A DNA stretch of 64,000 bases from assembly GCA_030490835.1 (NCBI GenBank), contig CM059971.1, forward strand, positions 124,776,564 to 124,840,563, in the 5' to 3' direction. The DNA is from Annona cherimola. Lineage: Eukaryota > Streptophyta > Magnoliopsida > Magnoliales > Annonaceae. Both the position numbers and the translations under genes were made by a program. Shown here one piece after another: positions 13,281 through 25,651 of this stretch (position 1 is its first letter; each line of letters begins with the position of its first letter). Below the pieces are notes generated by a model. That model searched no databases. It was given only the letters and a program-made list of their open reading frames with translations, and had not been told where the DNA came from.

Positions 13281-13649
13281 GGGCGCCGATCTCCTGCACA
13301 CGGGAGCACAACGTTGCCTGCCGCGGGTGCACAAACCTATTTTTTTAAAATTTTTTTTTATAAAAATGTTAATATAGGTGTATTTAACATGCGTATAAAT
13401 TTTTACCATTTTTGGAATATTTTAGATATTTATTTTTTATTTTTGAAAATCAGTAGCATTTTAGATAATTTTAAATTACTAAAATGCCACTGATTTTCAA
13501 AAATAAAAAATAAATATTTCAAAATCTCCAAAAATAGTAAAAATTGATACATACGTTAAATACACTTGGGCTAACAAGTTTATAAAAAGAATTTCAAAAA
13601 AAAATTTTAAAAATTGGTGTATGCACCCGGGAGCAGGAGATCGGCGCCT
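13281..13649. mobile_element. Hairpin MITE, family A, in the murA promoter (369 bp)
   Basis: Both ends read GGCGCCGATCTCCTGC inwards. The flanks are near-identical 9-mers, CGGTAATAG and GGGTAATAG (8 of 9 match), suggesting a Mutator-type 9-bp duplication. Most of the element is one long inverted repeat: the arms meet around 13470 in a motif (cagtggcattttagnaatttt) shared by all family A copies. It has no coding capacity. Confidence 0.85.
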
Positions 13650-15682
13650 GGGTAATAGCCACGGATACTTTCGTATTCGTTGTTTTCAAGTGGCATCAAT
13701 GTTTTTAAAATGAAAGAAATAATCATGATATGACAGAAGCAATGATACTAATTAAATAAAATAAACTTAAGAAAAATAGATTAACTTTGTAGACAGTTGT
13801 GTATGAATTATTGAAAAGTTGCATAATTATACATAAAAAAGTAATAAAGTAATCTTAAAATAAAAAATTGTAGAAAGTAAAAAAGTTTATATTGAAAATT
13901 TTTTGTTTAAAAAGTTAAACACTCCTTAACCCGAGCATTCATGTTGGACACCATGACATAAACATTCACAAGTTTCAGAATGTAACCATAAAAAACTTTG
14001 ACATTGAAAGGATTTTAAATTATTAGTGATGTGTTTAAAATTGTCTTCAAAAAAGAGAAATTTTGCAGTAATTCTAAACTAGGAAATTTTATTTTAGAAA
14101 TACCCAAACTGTACCATTAATAAAATAAAATAGAAATTACATAGTTCGCTGGTTCATTTATGCAGTCCAGCATTGATAAAAGGGAAAATAGAACAGTAGA
14201 ATTAGATTACACGAAACGCATGGCGCATTCTACTCCACTCAGGAAATAGAAAGTTTAAACATGTGCCGAAACTGGTAAAAGGCATGTGTCAATTTCCATG
14301 GGAGGAACGCAGGAACAAAAGAAACTTCAAAAAGGAAATTGGGGTAAATTGAGAAAAGACAACCTTCTCATTAATGTCCCACGCGATGAGAATTGTGGAA
14401 TGGGATTATGGTTCACTGCCTCACTAATACCTATCCAGAATCGGGGGGAGGTAAGATGAGTTATAGAATAAGGGTGTATTTGAAAATGAATAAAACTTTT
14501 GATTTATAGTTTTAGAGAGTAAAAATTATCAAATGATGTGATATAATAGGGGTAATAATGATGAGTAAAGACGATAAAGTTAAAATAGATAGGTTAATTG
14601 TGTGGATAGCTGTGTAAAAATGATTGAAAAGTAGGATAGTTGTATAGAAAAATGTGAAAAATAATTAAAAAATATGATAGTTGTAGAGAGTGAAAGTTTT
14701 AGATTGAAAAGTTTTAACTTGATATTTTCTGCACAATGTTAAACACATCCTAAGATAGAAAGTGTGCGCTAATAAGAAAAAAATTGTACAGATAAGTTTT
14801 TAAAAAAATAAAAAATTTTGTCCGCATGTTTATTGCTAGGATCAACCTAAGATAAGATATAATAAAATGATCCTACAATATCATTTTCCAATACATATTT
14901 ACCCAATTTCAATACACTTTTATCCTAAGTACTTATCCATCTTCATCCCAATGAAGCACCAAATTGCCGGTGATCCTTTGCCATTGGTCCAAGTCGAGCG
15001 CACTCACCGTATGAAACGGTTCGGACGCAGCAGTCTGAGATGGAGAGCGTTTGTGTAAAAGAATTTTAAAAAAATAAGTATATGCACTGAAAGAAAGCAT
15101 CCATGCTCCCGGGAGCATCATTGGATCACGTTCCGTTGAAAAGGTTCAGAAATGGTCAGTCGACGTTGGTAGCACGCAATCAGCAGCAACCAACCGACCT
15201 GAATTTGAACGGCGAATATCCGCGGCACTCAACGCGAATCCTGTTTTGGTGAAACTCGTCACACGCTTGCATCTTACTCCCCTCCTTTTTCCCTATAGCG
15301 TTTCACAGATCACCGCCAATCCAACCGTCCGTCGAATCAGAAACCTAATCGACACATCGACCTCACACAGTCGAAACTTATGTTGAATAAATTTCGGTGA
15401 CATCGAGGAAAAAAGGCATGCTTACATGAAGAAGAGGATTTCATGTTAGTGCTTGCAATTACGTCGTCTGATGGTATAGATGGCTTTCAAGAGACGATTT
15501 CTACACAACAGGCAAAAGCCTAGTTAGCATATTGCAAAATTCGCTTGTGTCAGGGCAAGCCAAATCCTATTCGTCTTCTCGAATAAGAACCGCCTCCCGA
15601 CGCCTGTCCTTGCAGCCCTCGATATCCGGTTTCGCTCTTCAAATACCCGTTTTACCTCTCTTCGTTGCATTGCCATTCATTT
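13650..15682. other. Intergenic region between murA and the first FMN-hydrolase paralog
   Basis: AT-rich DNA contains one family C MITE (14469-14752). From about 15130 the sequence becomes more balanced in base composition and is presumably promoter and leader of the downstream gene. I found no further gene. Confidence 0.5.
14469..14752. mobile_element. Family C MITE
   Basis: The element runs from GGTGTATTTG to CAAATGTG-like end sequence (read as AAACACATCC on the plus strand). Its interior has the recurring block gataaagttaaaatagatag that marks this family. Related copies occur near 28940, 36850, 37110, 38520, 53310 and 55530. It has no coding capacity, and I could not fix a target duplication with confidence. 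Confidence 0.65.
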
Positions 15683-18600
15683 ATGAGGACGCGTGGGCAA
15701 GAGCACTGCTCTTTCTGTCCTGAAACCAAAATCGCGGCTGTCATTTTGGATTTAGACGGCACCCTTTTGAACTCAGGTTCTGTTTTGTTCTGTCTCAGCG
15801 GTTGGGTTGGGTCGGGTTTGGTGTCCTGAATTTTACTCGTCTCCTGTTGCAGAGAAAGCTACGAAGACTGTTCTCAAGGACTTCCTGGCCAGATATGGGA
15901 GAGAGGTGAATGATGCAAAGGAAGAGAAGAGGCTGGGACAAATGCACAAGGAAAGTGCGGCAGCCATTGTCAAGGATTACGATCTTCCGCTAACACCGGA
16001 AGAGTTTTCGAGGGAGATTCTGCCTTACTACGTGGCCAGGCAAGTCTTTCTTTCTACTTTCTACCCGCATGCATAACACTTTTCCAAGGGCTTAAAGATA
16101 CTGTTGTATTTTACCTTAGAAAATAATAATAATAAAAAGATACTGTTGTATTTGCCAATGTTTGTGCGTTGATTTGAATTAAAGACTTCAAATGAACCTG
16201 CTGATTTGCATGATTTTTCTTCTTCCTGCTGTAGGTGGCCCGACGTAGAACCACTGCCAGGTGCTAATCGCATCATCAATCACCTCCATAAACACAGAAT
16301 TCCATTTGCACTTGCTTCCAACTCTATCAAGGAACACATAGAAACAAAGATCTCGCATCGTAAAGGTTTTCAGTTTTATCTAACATCTGTATTTCATTTT
16401 ACAACTTTTTTGGGCCCGATAATTTGATCTTTTTAACAAATCTCTTTATGAACTCAATCCCAAGTCTGACACACTTTTAGACCTTGGTTGCACAGTCACA
16501 ACCTGGTTGTGTATGCCCGCTGACAGTCTAATGCTCCGTTTGGCACCCCAATCGATCTTATTTTAATTACTATTCCAATGGGCACTTGTTGACGCTTTTC
16601 CTAATAGCAAAACCCAATCCTTACGAAAATGCCCTTGCAACCACATTTCATGCATTCTGATAGGCTGAATTATTTTCAACTTCTGGATAATGATAGAATT
16701 TCAAACGTAAAATAAAATTAGGTATACAAAATAAAGTGTTGCAGATCATAAATATTAAATGAGATGAGAATTTAAAGGAATACTATAACTTTTTACGTTT
16801 TAAGATTTTTAAAATAAATATTCCATGTAAAAATTATTAATAAATTTTAATCGATTTATTTACTTAAAAAATTTTATGTTTAAAAGGATTTAAATTTAAA
16901 ATATTATGTTATGCTTTTTTTTCTAAATACTTATACTGCAGTTTTAATCCTATCAATAAAATATAATATATCGTTACATATTAAGATCTAAAAGTGTTAA
17001 TAACAAAAAAATTTCTCATTATCTTACTCAAGAGAAAAATAGAGAATATAAAATTTTCTATTTCTTTCAACCTATAATATTTTAAATTAAAAGAATATAT
17101 GAACCCCCATATTTTTCCATGTAACCACGTAATTTTTATCTCATCCTTGAAACGTACAATGTTATATTGTAATAATACAAAGAAGATGATTATTTTATAC
17201 ATCTGATGCACTGGAGCAACTATGAATCCAACCAAAAAATGTATTTTTTCGATATTTTTTTCCTTTTTATAAAACCATAGTCCTACGTATTTAATTTATA
17301 AAACAAATTCTACCATTTTTGAATATGCGTATATATTTTTTAAATTTAAATGTAGAAATATTTTATTCATTTAAAAATTACTAAATTATTCCTATATTTG
17401 AAATCCAAAAAATATACATGCGTATATCAAAAAATGGTACAATTTATTATATGAATTAAATATATATATATATAGAATAATAGTTTTATAAAGAGAAAAA
17501 CAAACACATTTTTAAAATACATTAGGATTTCTCGCGTGTATTCGGCTTTATAGATCATAATAGAATGAAGGTGATACATATTATTATTTTTTGGTAAAAA
17601 ACGATACATTTTAGTTGAAAGGATTTGCATGTATATCTACTGTTAAAAGGGCATCTTACAAAAAAATTATAAATTTATTTTAGAAATAGCTTAAGATTAC
17701 TTAAATTTTAGATTATGAGCATATCAGGCTATATCAAAAACTTTTTACTCTTCATAATTACCTTACTTTTAATTTTTTAAAATTTTCTTAGACAACTATT
17801 CTACTTTTCAATCATTCTACATAACTGCTTATACAATTAGTCTATCTATTTTAACTTTATTATCTTTATTCATTATAATTATCCCTATTACATTACCTTA
17901 TTTTTTTCCATTCAAAATTTTTTACATCAAAGACATTTCATCCAAAAATTTCGTGACTTTCCAAATATGTCTTATTATTTTATCTATATAAAAGTAACAG
18001 TGGAAAGAAATAAACATACACCTACTCTTTTATAAAATTTAAAATTTATTAAAGATCGCGTCATGGGTTAGATAACCATTTATTTACTTTAATAGTATGT
18101 AAGAATAATCTTCTATTAGTAAAATAATTCTAATTTAGAAATACTTCCTTTGTCCTTTTTAATACTTTTACATGTTTAAAATCACTTTTACATTCCAGGC
18201 CAAAAACTAGCATATTTTCAAAAAGTGTTTTTTAAATGATAAAACCAAACACGTTTAAAAATTTTGTCATCTCACATTTTATAAAAGTTTCGTGTGTAAT
18301 GGAACTTTTTTAAAAAGCTAAGAAAATAATTCCCTACTTTTGCAACAAGATAAAGAATGTCCCTTCATGCTCACCACATCAAGGAATTTCTAATTTTCTA
18401 CGGCTTCTTAGTTTTCCCCCTTTCTTGCCTTATTTTAAAATTTTCGTTGCCTTAACTGATAAATGGATCGTGGAATGCGTATTTGATTCCTGTTTGTGTT
18501 CCATGCTATGACATAGGTTGGAAGGAGTTATTTTCAGTGATTCTTGGAAGCAATGAAGTTAAATCTGGAAAGCCTGCCCCTGACTTGTAAAACTCTTGTT

Positions 18601-21600
18601 TTCATGATAAATAACACAATCAAAATTTAATCATATATATTCATACTTCGTCCTTTTTTCTTGCTGAGCCCACATAGGTACTAAAGAGCTTAAGAAGAAG
18701 AAGATAATGATATTTCCTCCTTTTTAATCTGGGTTTTTATTCAGATTTCTGGAAGCAGCAAAGAGAATGGATGTTGACGCAGCCCATTGTCTGGTGATTG
18801 AAGATTCCTTGTAAGTCTATCCAAAGGACAAACCATTATTTAGGCTTGGACTGGGTATATTTTAAATGGTTTAGCCGTGTTTTTTTAGAAATGATTCCGT
18901 TAGTATGAGTTAATGACTTACTTAATCCACTTTTAAAAGCTCATTAATTTTTTTTGTTTTGTCTTCATATACTTGTTTATGTAAATATATGTAATAATAA
19001 ACTAACTTTTATCATTTTTAAAGATGTGAACATATTTTTTTAGATTTTTAAATATAGAGGTATTTTCATCATTTTTAATGGTTGAAAATGACTAAAACAT
19101 CCCTGTGTTTAAAAATATTTAAAAGATATTTACATATATCTAAAAATAGTAAAATTTAATTTATATATTAAATACATCTATATTAACAAGTTTATAAGGT
19201 AAAAAAAGTTTTTTTAAGATAGACCTGGGTTAATAGGAACATTATTTTTTTCTTGTCTCAATGTTCATCATACATGTACCTTGACCAACGCGTATGGCAC
19301 TTTTTTTAAGTTATTAGTTGGAAACAAATACCAAAACCATGATAATTCAAGTATTTTCGAAAAGAACACGAATAACATGTCCCTTGAGCATAGTTACTGG
19401 AGTCACAAACGATATTTATACATCCATAAAACAAAATTTTCATGATCCTCATTGTCTTAATTTTTGGGCTTAAACACATGAAAAGGTATATCGTAACTCC
19501 CATATATCTTGCCTGGCTTATCCCAGTTGGTGGCAGCCGTATTTTATATGTTGTCGATTAGGGTTTGAAACTGACCCCATGCAGTTGGTTTGTGTTCCTT
19601 TGTAGGTATACTCCTGGTAGTGGGAATTTTATAATTGGTTTCTCCCGGCATGGAGGTCTTTACAAAAATGTTTCTCAATAATGAGGATTGCGAAGGAGGT
19701 TAATTTGTAATATCAGATGTCATAATGTATTCAATATCAACCCAAAAAACTCCGATAATCTTGCAAGTCTTATCTGATAAGTCTTCAACTTATTTTTATA
19801 TTAACTCTACTCCTTTTTGGCTTATCCTTCGACTGACTGCAGAAAATTTTAGTGCAAGTTCTTCCCTAAGGAGTCTCCAATAAATTCCGATGTCGATGGA
19901 GATAAAGTTCCATGAGACAGAATCCTGTCTGGATTCTTACCTTGTCTTGTACTGACATGGTATCTGACAATGATCTCCAACAAGTAATTGTGTCTTTCCA
20001 TTCGATCCTCAGTGCAGTAAGGCAAAACAAGATAAAACCAGTATCCATCTAAGGCTACTTATCCTCATTGTATTACTCATCGGTTCTACAAGTAAAGTTC
20101 ACTCAAATAAAATTTCCTGCCCTTAATCCAGGGTAATCTTGATTCCCATACCCTTTGGCATTCTAATTCTATTTTTCTCATCCTATGATGATTGTCCCCA
20201 CTTCACTGTTGACATCCTGCCCAATTTCCGCTAAGGATAAGCTGGTTTTAGTACTGTAGGTATCGTGAGACTGAAAAAAGGTCCCGTTGCTTGGCGAGAT
20301 CAGAAAATTTTCAGCAGTTTTTTTAAGCTGGTGTGCCTTCAATGGGCTCCTCCACTAATTGCCGATTGTTATGCATCCAAAAGACTATTTGTTTGACTAA
20401 ATTCTGTTGATTTAATCAGGCCTGGTGTGACTGCTGCTAAGGCTGCTGGAATGATGGTAGTGGCAGTTACATCCCCTTTGACACAAGACGAACGTTTTTC
20501 TGTTGCACATTGCATACAGCACTCACTTTTGGAGTTTCAACCTGAGAAGTGGGGCCTTCCAAAATTCGATGATTGTACATCTCTATTCACTTGCTCCTCC
20601 AGTGTTTCTATCAAGACGATGTTTTCAAGGGATGACATAACGATTTCATTTTAAATTGTTTCAGGGGTGCAGGATGCACTGCCAATTGAGACCCTGCATA
20701 TTAAGGGTCTTCTTGGTGGATCATCTCATGACAGCTCCTTGCCCTTGACTATAATACCTGGCAAGTAGGACTAATTTCTTAATTTCAACAAAAAAAAAAA
20801 AAAAGTTTTACTAGGTCGCTTTGATTGGTGTCAGCATGTAGAAGGAGAATTGCAAAAGATCTCTGCGGCACTTGCCAATGCTATCTTCTGATTTTGCTTA
20901 TTGATTTGCAATTTGTACCTCTTGGAAAATTGAAACCGCTGGCACTGGAATGCTGGGAATTCTGTTTTCTTGATTTCTCCAGCTCATTACCTCAGAAAAA
21001 TATCCCAAAATGGGGTACTGCCTGCAATAGGGCACTAAGAACACCCAATGGAATTATTATATAAAGCTATTGAACTCTCTCTTATCTTCTTCTTTTGTTA
21101 CCCTTCTCCCTGTAAATGATCAGATCAAGCTTCAAATGAATCGCTTCCTGACCAAGTTGTGGGAGTTTATTTTGGTTGGGCCAAAATTGGCGCATATGAA
21201 ATGTCCAAACTTGTGGTGAGCATTGCATGGGATCTTTATCCAGACATTGCTAAGAGAGTAATCGTAAGTAAACTATTCTCTTTGACTTTTAATAATATCC
21301 ATGATTATTTTATATGGCATCTTAAACTGAACCATTTTCCATTCTTTGATTTATTGGATGTGCTAGTGTCTTTTTTTTTTTTTTTTTTCCTTTTGTGTAC
21401 ATTCCCTGCAACTGAAGTGAGTTAGGCTGCAATGAGCGCATTCTGGTTTAGTCTCAGTCATTCCACAAACCAGCAACGCATTTTCCAATTGATGTTTTGA
21501 TATTTGAGGCCTTTTGCTTCATAATTTTCAGCAACCATACATGTTTCAAGAACTTAGGGAGGATGCTTCTAGTGAGCAGCTGGAACTGTGGATCGTTGGC

Positions 21601-22162
21601 TATATTCGGCAGCTGCACAGCAAGGTACTTAAGGATTATATGATTATAGCTTAACACAATTCGTAAACAATCTTTGCTCACACAAAGTCAAATTCTGATT
21701 GAAATTTTTAGGGAGCAGAAATATGTGAAACTTTTGGATCTTTCTGGATTGTAGTCCATTGATTGGACTGTGTAGATTGGTCAAGGATGGTGATGAGCAG
21801 ATGATGTATAGTTATTGTGTTATGGACAGACAATTTCCTTGTTTTTCTTGAAACAATATTAAGACCCTTTTAGTTCCATTGGAGTCTGATCTACTGATGT
21901 AAATCCCACGAAGACTGAAGTCTATTAATTGTTTCTTTCCTAATTCATATTTACGATTTTTAATAGAACACATTTTTGAGTGTAGGAAAACATAATGGCA
22001 GCCTTAGAAATTTCTGAAGAAGATAAGAGCACTGCAGAGGTCGCTTTAGATCTTCCAATATTCAGCTACCAACAGATAGTGAGTTCAGCGAAGGAGAATG
22101 CCTGTTGCAACTGCAAATGCACACGTTCATCTCATGGCCCTTTCAAGGGGAGCGAAACATAA
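15683..22162 (+). CDS. FMN/FHY: FMN hydrolase/riboflavin kinase-family protein with degenerate kinase motif, copy A
   Basis: Plant FMN/FHY joins an N-terminal HAD phosphatase (FMN to riboflavin) to a C-terminal riboflavin kinase. Exons: 15683-15776, 15853-16039, 16235-16365, 18517-18586, 18745-18810, 20420-20574, 20665-20760, 21124-21263, 21532-21624 and 21986-22162. They total 1209 nt, 402 residues. HAD motifs are complete: DLDGT (nucleophile Asp23), ASNS (Ser122), KSGKPAPD (Lys153/Lys156) and VIEDS (residues 178-182). The C-terminal half keeps GVYFGWAKI, the ELREDASSEQLELWIVGYIR block and ALDLP. However, the PTAN signature that binds Mg-nucleotide reads PLTI (261-264), and the preceding Gly-rich loop is altered. 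I infer a phosphatase that probably lacks flavokinase activity. Introns 2 and 7 start with GC. The ATG is the only in-frame Met before the first HAD motif and gives exon 1 the same length as in copy B. Introns 3 and 5 are long because of repeat insertions. Confidence 0.88.
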
Positions 22163-22847
22163 CTTCTAAGTTGTAATTCTAGCCTTTCTTGCTAGTGGAA
22201 ATTTCAAGGTGATGGTGCTTTCTAATCTATCAAAGACAAAAGTTCCATAGGCCTTTCCTAGTACTGGAAATTTCAAATGTATTGTACTTTCTAAACTCTC
22301 AAAGGCAAGGTCCAAAGGTCCAAAAAATGCAAATATAGCTATAATATACTGCTTACTGTTGGTAGTGTCATTTTGCCATGTTGTATAAGTCGTCGGTTTT
22401 AAAATGCCTCGGTATTCCTATAAGCAGGTTTCCGCTGTTAATATTATTATATTACTCTATGCTCACCTCTTATGGTTGTACTTCTCGTGCGTTGGGTAAA
22501 CATGGTGATTGCTCATCACAAAGAAGAATTAGGATAGAACCCCAAATAAGTTTTCCATTCCCCCCACCACTTCATCTTCCTTTCCTTTATGAATGGACTG
22601 AAATGTACCTCTTTAGCTGTCTCCAGAGTAGACAGTTCTTTGAGAATATCAATTTAGTTGTTTTGCCTCAAACAGCACATACTAAAAGTCAAAATCATAA
22701 GAGAATCTGGTCTGTTTGATCTCCCAAATGCAACTGGCAACTCTTGCAGTTAATCCGTTTGGGTCCAATTGATCACCCTAATGGAACTCTCACTGTAGAT
22801 TTCTTCTCTTATTCTTGTATTCTGCTTTTACCTGCTCCCCCCAATCT

Positions 22848-22885
<38 letters not shown>

Positions 22886-23235
22886 CAATGAACTTCCTTC
22901 TCTATTTTTAATTACTGTCTTTACTGACCATCCACATAAATGAAAGCTCGTGGTAATGGTATGTAATATGGAGAAATATTCTACGATGTCAACATGAAGA
23001 TTCAAATGAGACGGTCTTGTCATCAAGGGTGTACTCTAATGGTAACTCATGCTTACCTGTTGTTGGCTATTCATGAGTTCAACTCCCCTTTCCCATTTAG
23101 GCGGGGCATGAGTTTTTTTGTTTACTCCGTTTGGTGAAGGTATTTTGCAATTTCCCCCCTGTGTGGAGTATTATTGAAAATTTTCCTTTATTATGTGAGA
23201 GTTATAAATGTGTTTAAATGTAATATGAGTTATCA

Positions 23236-23237
<2 letters not shown>
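22163..23237. other. Region between the two FMN-hydrolase paralogs, left part
   Basis: This holds the 3' flank of copy A, a CT microsatellite (about 22853-22880) and a possible tRNA-derived SINE. No protein-coding gene was recognised. Confidence 0.5.
23026..23110 (+). repeat. Possible tRNA-derived SINE head
   Basis: A pol III A-box-like stretch (ctctaatggtaactcatg) is followed about 40 bases later by a B-box-like gagttcaactcccc. The spacing and motifs resemble the tRNA-related head of plant SINEs. No target duplication was established. Confidence 0.35.

Positions 23238-23276
<39 letters not shown>
23238..23276. repeat. (TA)n microsatellite
   Basis: An uninterrupted alternating TA run of about 38 bases in the spacer between the paralogs. 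Confidence 0.95.
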
Positions 23277-23280
<4 letters not shown>

Positions 23281-23659
23281 CTCATAAAAAAAATGAGGTT
23301 GCCCCATTTGAGACCCTCTTGATGGTTAAATCAAAATCTAAGATATCTACAACATTTAAAATTATTAATCTAAGTAAGATGTCAAGTTTCTTGACATTGA
23401 ATATTTGGGTTAGTTCTATTCGATAAAATTGATAAAAGTCTAAAATAATAAAATAATTTGGTTTATATAATTATTCAAGTATCGTTAATTTAACATTTAT
23501 ATCATCTAAAACATTTTCATGGATGAATAAATTACTATAAATTATCATAATATTACAATAAACTCGTGAACACATATAAGTCATTCTCACATTTTAGGCA
23601 TAATGATAAATATTTTTAAGCAAATGTAACTCATTAAAACTAATATAATTTCTCTAATA

Positions 23660-23830
23660 TTGGTATAGTTCAGTTGGTAGAAGTCTTGACATAATAAACT
23701 AATATAATTTTGCTAGTACGAGTATAGCTTGATCAGTAAAAGTCTAGACTTATGTCCAAGAGGTTAGGGTTTCAATCTCGTTAGAAGTATTGTCTTTCTT
23801 ATTTGAGAAAGGTTAGTATCTTCTCCTAGT
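23660..23830 (+). repeat. Possible tRNA-derived SINE with duplicated head
   Basis: Two A-box-like stretches (tagttcagttggtagaag near 23668 and tagcttgatcagtaaaag near 23725) precede one B-box-like ggtttcaatctc (23768-23779). This resembles a tRNA-headed SINE in which the 5' part was duplicated. No clear tail or target duplication was found. Confidence 0.35.
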
Positions 23831-23949
23831 GATGTATATTGTTAGTAGTTATTTTTAAAGAAAATATACAAGGTGGATTGGGCTTAAATTATAGTCAAAT
23901 ATGAGTGATATTGGAAAAAAATAGTAAAAAAAGGAATATAATTCCTTGC

Positions 23950-24190
23950 ACTCAGGTACACTTAGGCTCAGTGTACCTGAGTGCATTTAATTCATTTTTA
24001 AAAAAAAAAATTTGAAACTTTTTTATATAACTGTTAATCTAAGTAAATTTGACATGTATATCAAGTTTTACCATTTTTGGATATTTTTATATATTTATTT
24101 TTTATTTTTAAAAATTAATAATATTTTTAGTAATTTTAAAAAATAGGTTAAAGCACCCTGGTACCTAAGTGTAGGCATCCGGATCCATAA
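23950..24190. mobile_element. Degenerate family A MITE
   Basis: The left end shows a small palindrome (caggtacacttaggctcagtgt) and the right end cctggtacctaagtgtagg. Between them lies the family core tttaccatttttggatattttt. The arms are eroded compared with intact copies at 13281, 53586 and 61438. Confidence 0.55.
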
Positions 24191-24359
24191 AAGAATCTAA
24201 TATAATTTCTAATAACATGATAGATTGTTGATTTGACCCTAGAATGGATAAAATGGAGCTACTAAGTAATTCAATGGTATGGGTTGATATAAATATACCC
24301 CTTTAATCTACTTCCATTGAAATCGGTTTAATAGTGCAGAATTTTGAAAGACGGTCATC

Positions 24360-25210
24360 TCATGGTTAGCGATTGCTACTTGTGCGGATCCCACCACCAT
24401 TGATGGTGGCCAACAAATCGTTCTGCATTTTTGTGCGGAGGGTCGCGACTGACCTGCTTCTCTCTCATTTTCTTCACTTAATTCATCAGATAAGCTATGT
24501 CATTCGACATCTGCTGCCCGAATCATCGCATGGGCCAATCTACCATCTCCACCCGGAAATCTAGAATCGCCATACTTCTCGGCGAGCTCCCATTCCAGCT
24601 TCAAGAACTGATCCTCCTGACCCTTGGCATTCGCCATTGTTGCAATCCCATGCATTTCCAGCTTGAAATCGAACCATGTGCTGATACCTTTTCTAATTGC
24701 TCTTTATTGAAACGGGACTCGTGACTATTACAATATACAAGACTCAGCAGCGCAATCAAGGACTCTAACAAATTCTACGTCTCTGCCAGTTCACCACCAA
24801 TTGTTACACTGCCGACGTCACGAACGGCCAACGACCCTTACCGCTACTTGTTCTGTCTCCTTCTCAAGGTACCTCATCTACTCCCATCAGGGCCTAAGCC
24901 TGATGGTGTCCATGACCTCAACTCCTATCCGTGGCCCTTCCTTCCCAGCGTCAACATCTCCTTCTGGGACCCCTAACAAGATCATAACCGTGCGATCAAA
25001 CCGCGATTGACGACTGGAATCCTTGCGGATTTGGGCCGTAATCGATCTTTCTCGGTTCGGCTGGGTTGGTCGCACACTTGTCCCAGAGACTCACAACAAC
25101 CAAATTCTTTCCCGCACGCTTTTCGAGTTGTCTTCTTTGTCAACAGAAAACTGATTTCATGCTCTCGCGTGCACTTACTTCGGTTGTACTGATTTCATGC
25201 TCTGGCGTGC
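24360..25210. other. Balanced-composition, coding-like but broken segment of unknown origin
   Basis: This stretch is markedly richer in G+C than its surroundings, and both strands have open frames of 60-75 codons. None continues, none has a recognisable domain, and I could not join them by plausible splice sites. It may be a gene relic, a captured fragment or a remote promoter of copy B. A short repeat, tgctctcgcgtgcactta / tgctctggcgtgcactta, lies near its right end (25159 and 25198). Confidence 0.25.
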
Positions 25211-25214
25211 ACTT

Positions 25215-25495
25215 AACTTTTGTACAACCGGTGGATTTAACTTATTTTTAAATTTTTTTACAAAATCGTTAATTTAAATATATTTAATATATATATATAT
25301 CAATTTTTATCATTTTTGAAGATTTTTATATATTTATTTTATTTTTTAAATCAATGGCATTTTCAGTCATTTTAAATTATTAAAATGCTATTAATTTAAA
25401 AATAATAATAATTATTATCTAAATAGAAAAAATTAATGCACATAGATTAATAATCTGGTGAAAAAAATTTAAAAATTAAATATTTGCAGCCGGGG
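25215..25495. mobile_element. Degenerate family A MITE just upstream of paralog B
   Basis: The central palindrome around atcaatggcattttcagtcattttaaattattaa and the outward acaaaatcgttaatttaaat arms match family A. The GC-rich ends are worn. It ends about 155 bases before the ATG of copy B. Confidence 0.5.
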
Positions 25496-25651
25496 TGAAC
25501 TCAGCTAAAGTGCTACCGGGCGTAAAAAAACAACTTCATTTCCAACCGCATGTTTTCCATTTCATGTCCCTATTCCAGCAGCATTGGCCAGCCACACCTG
25601 AGTACAAATGCTCGTTTCCTATTTCCTCTCACCTGCAATTCATGTCCATCG

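Noticed and set aside
13210..13332. Upstream in-frame Met of murA at 13332
   Set aside because: The extension runs through the promoter and into the MITE; the Met at 13209 begins a transit-peptide-like sequence.
20761..21123. Possible missing exon with PTAN in intron 7 of copy A
   Set aside because: I read the intron in all plus-strand frames and found no GIPTAN-like sequence; the flanking exons join in frame without it.
22790..23026. Minus-strand open frame rich in Arg-Glu
   Set aside because: It is only the translation of a CT/GA microsatellite.
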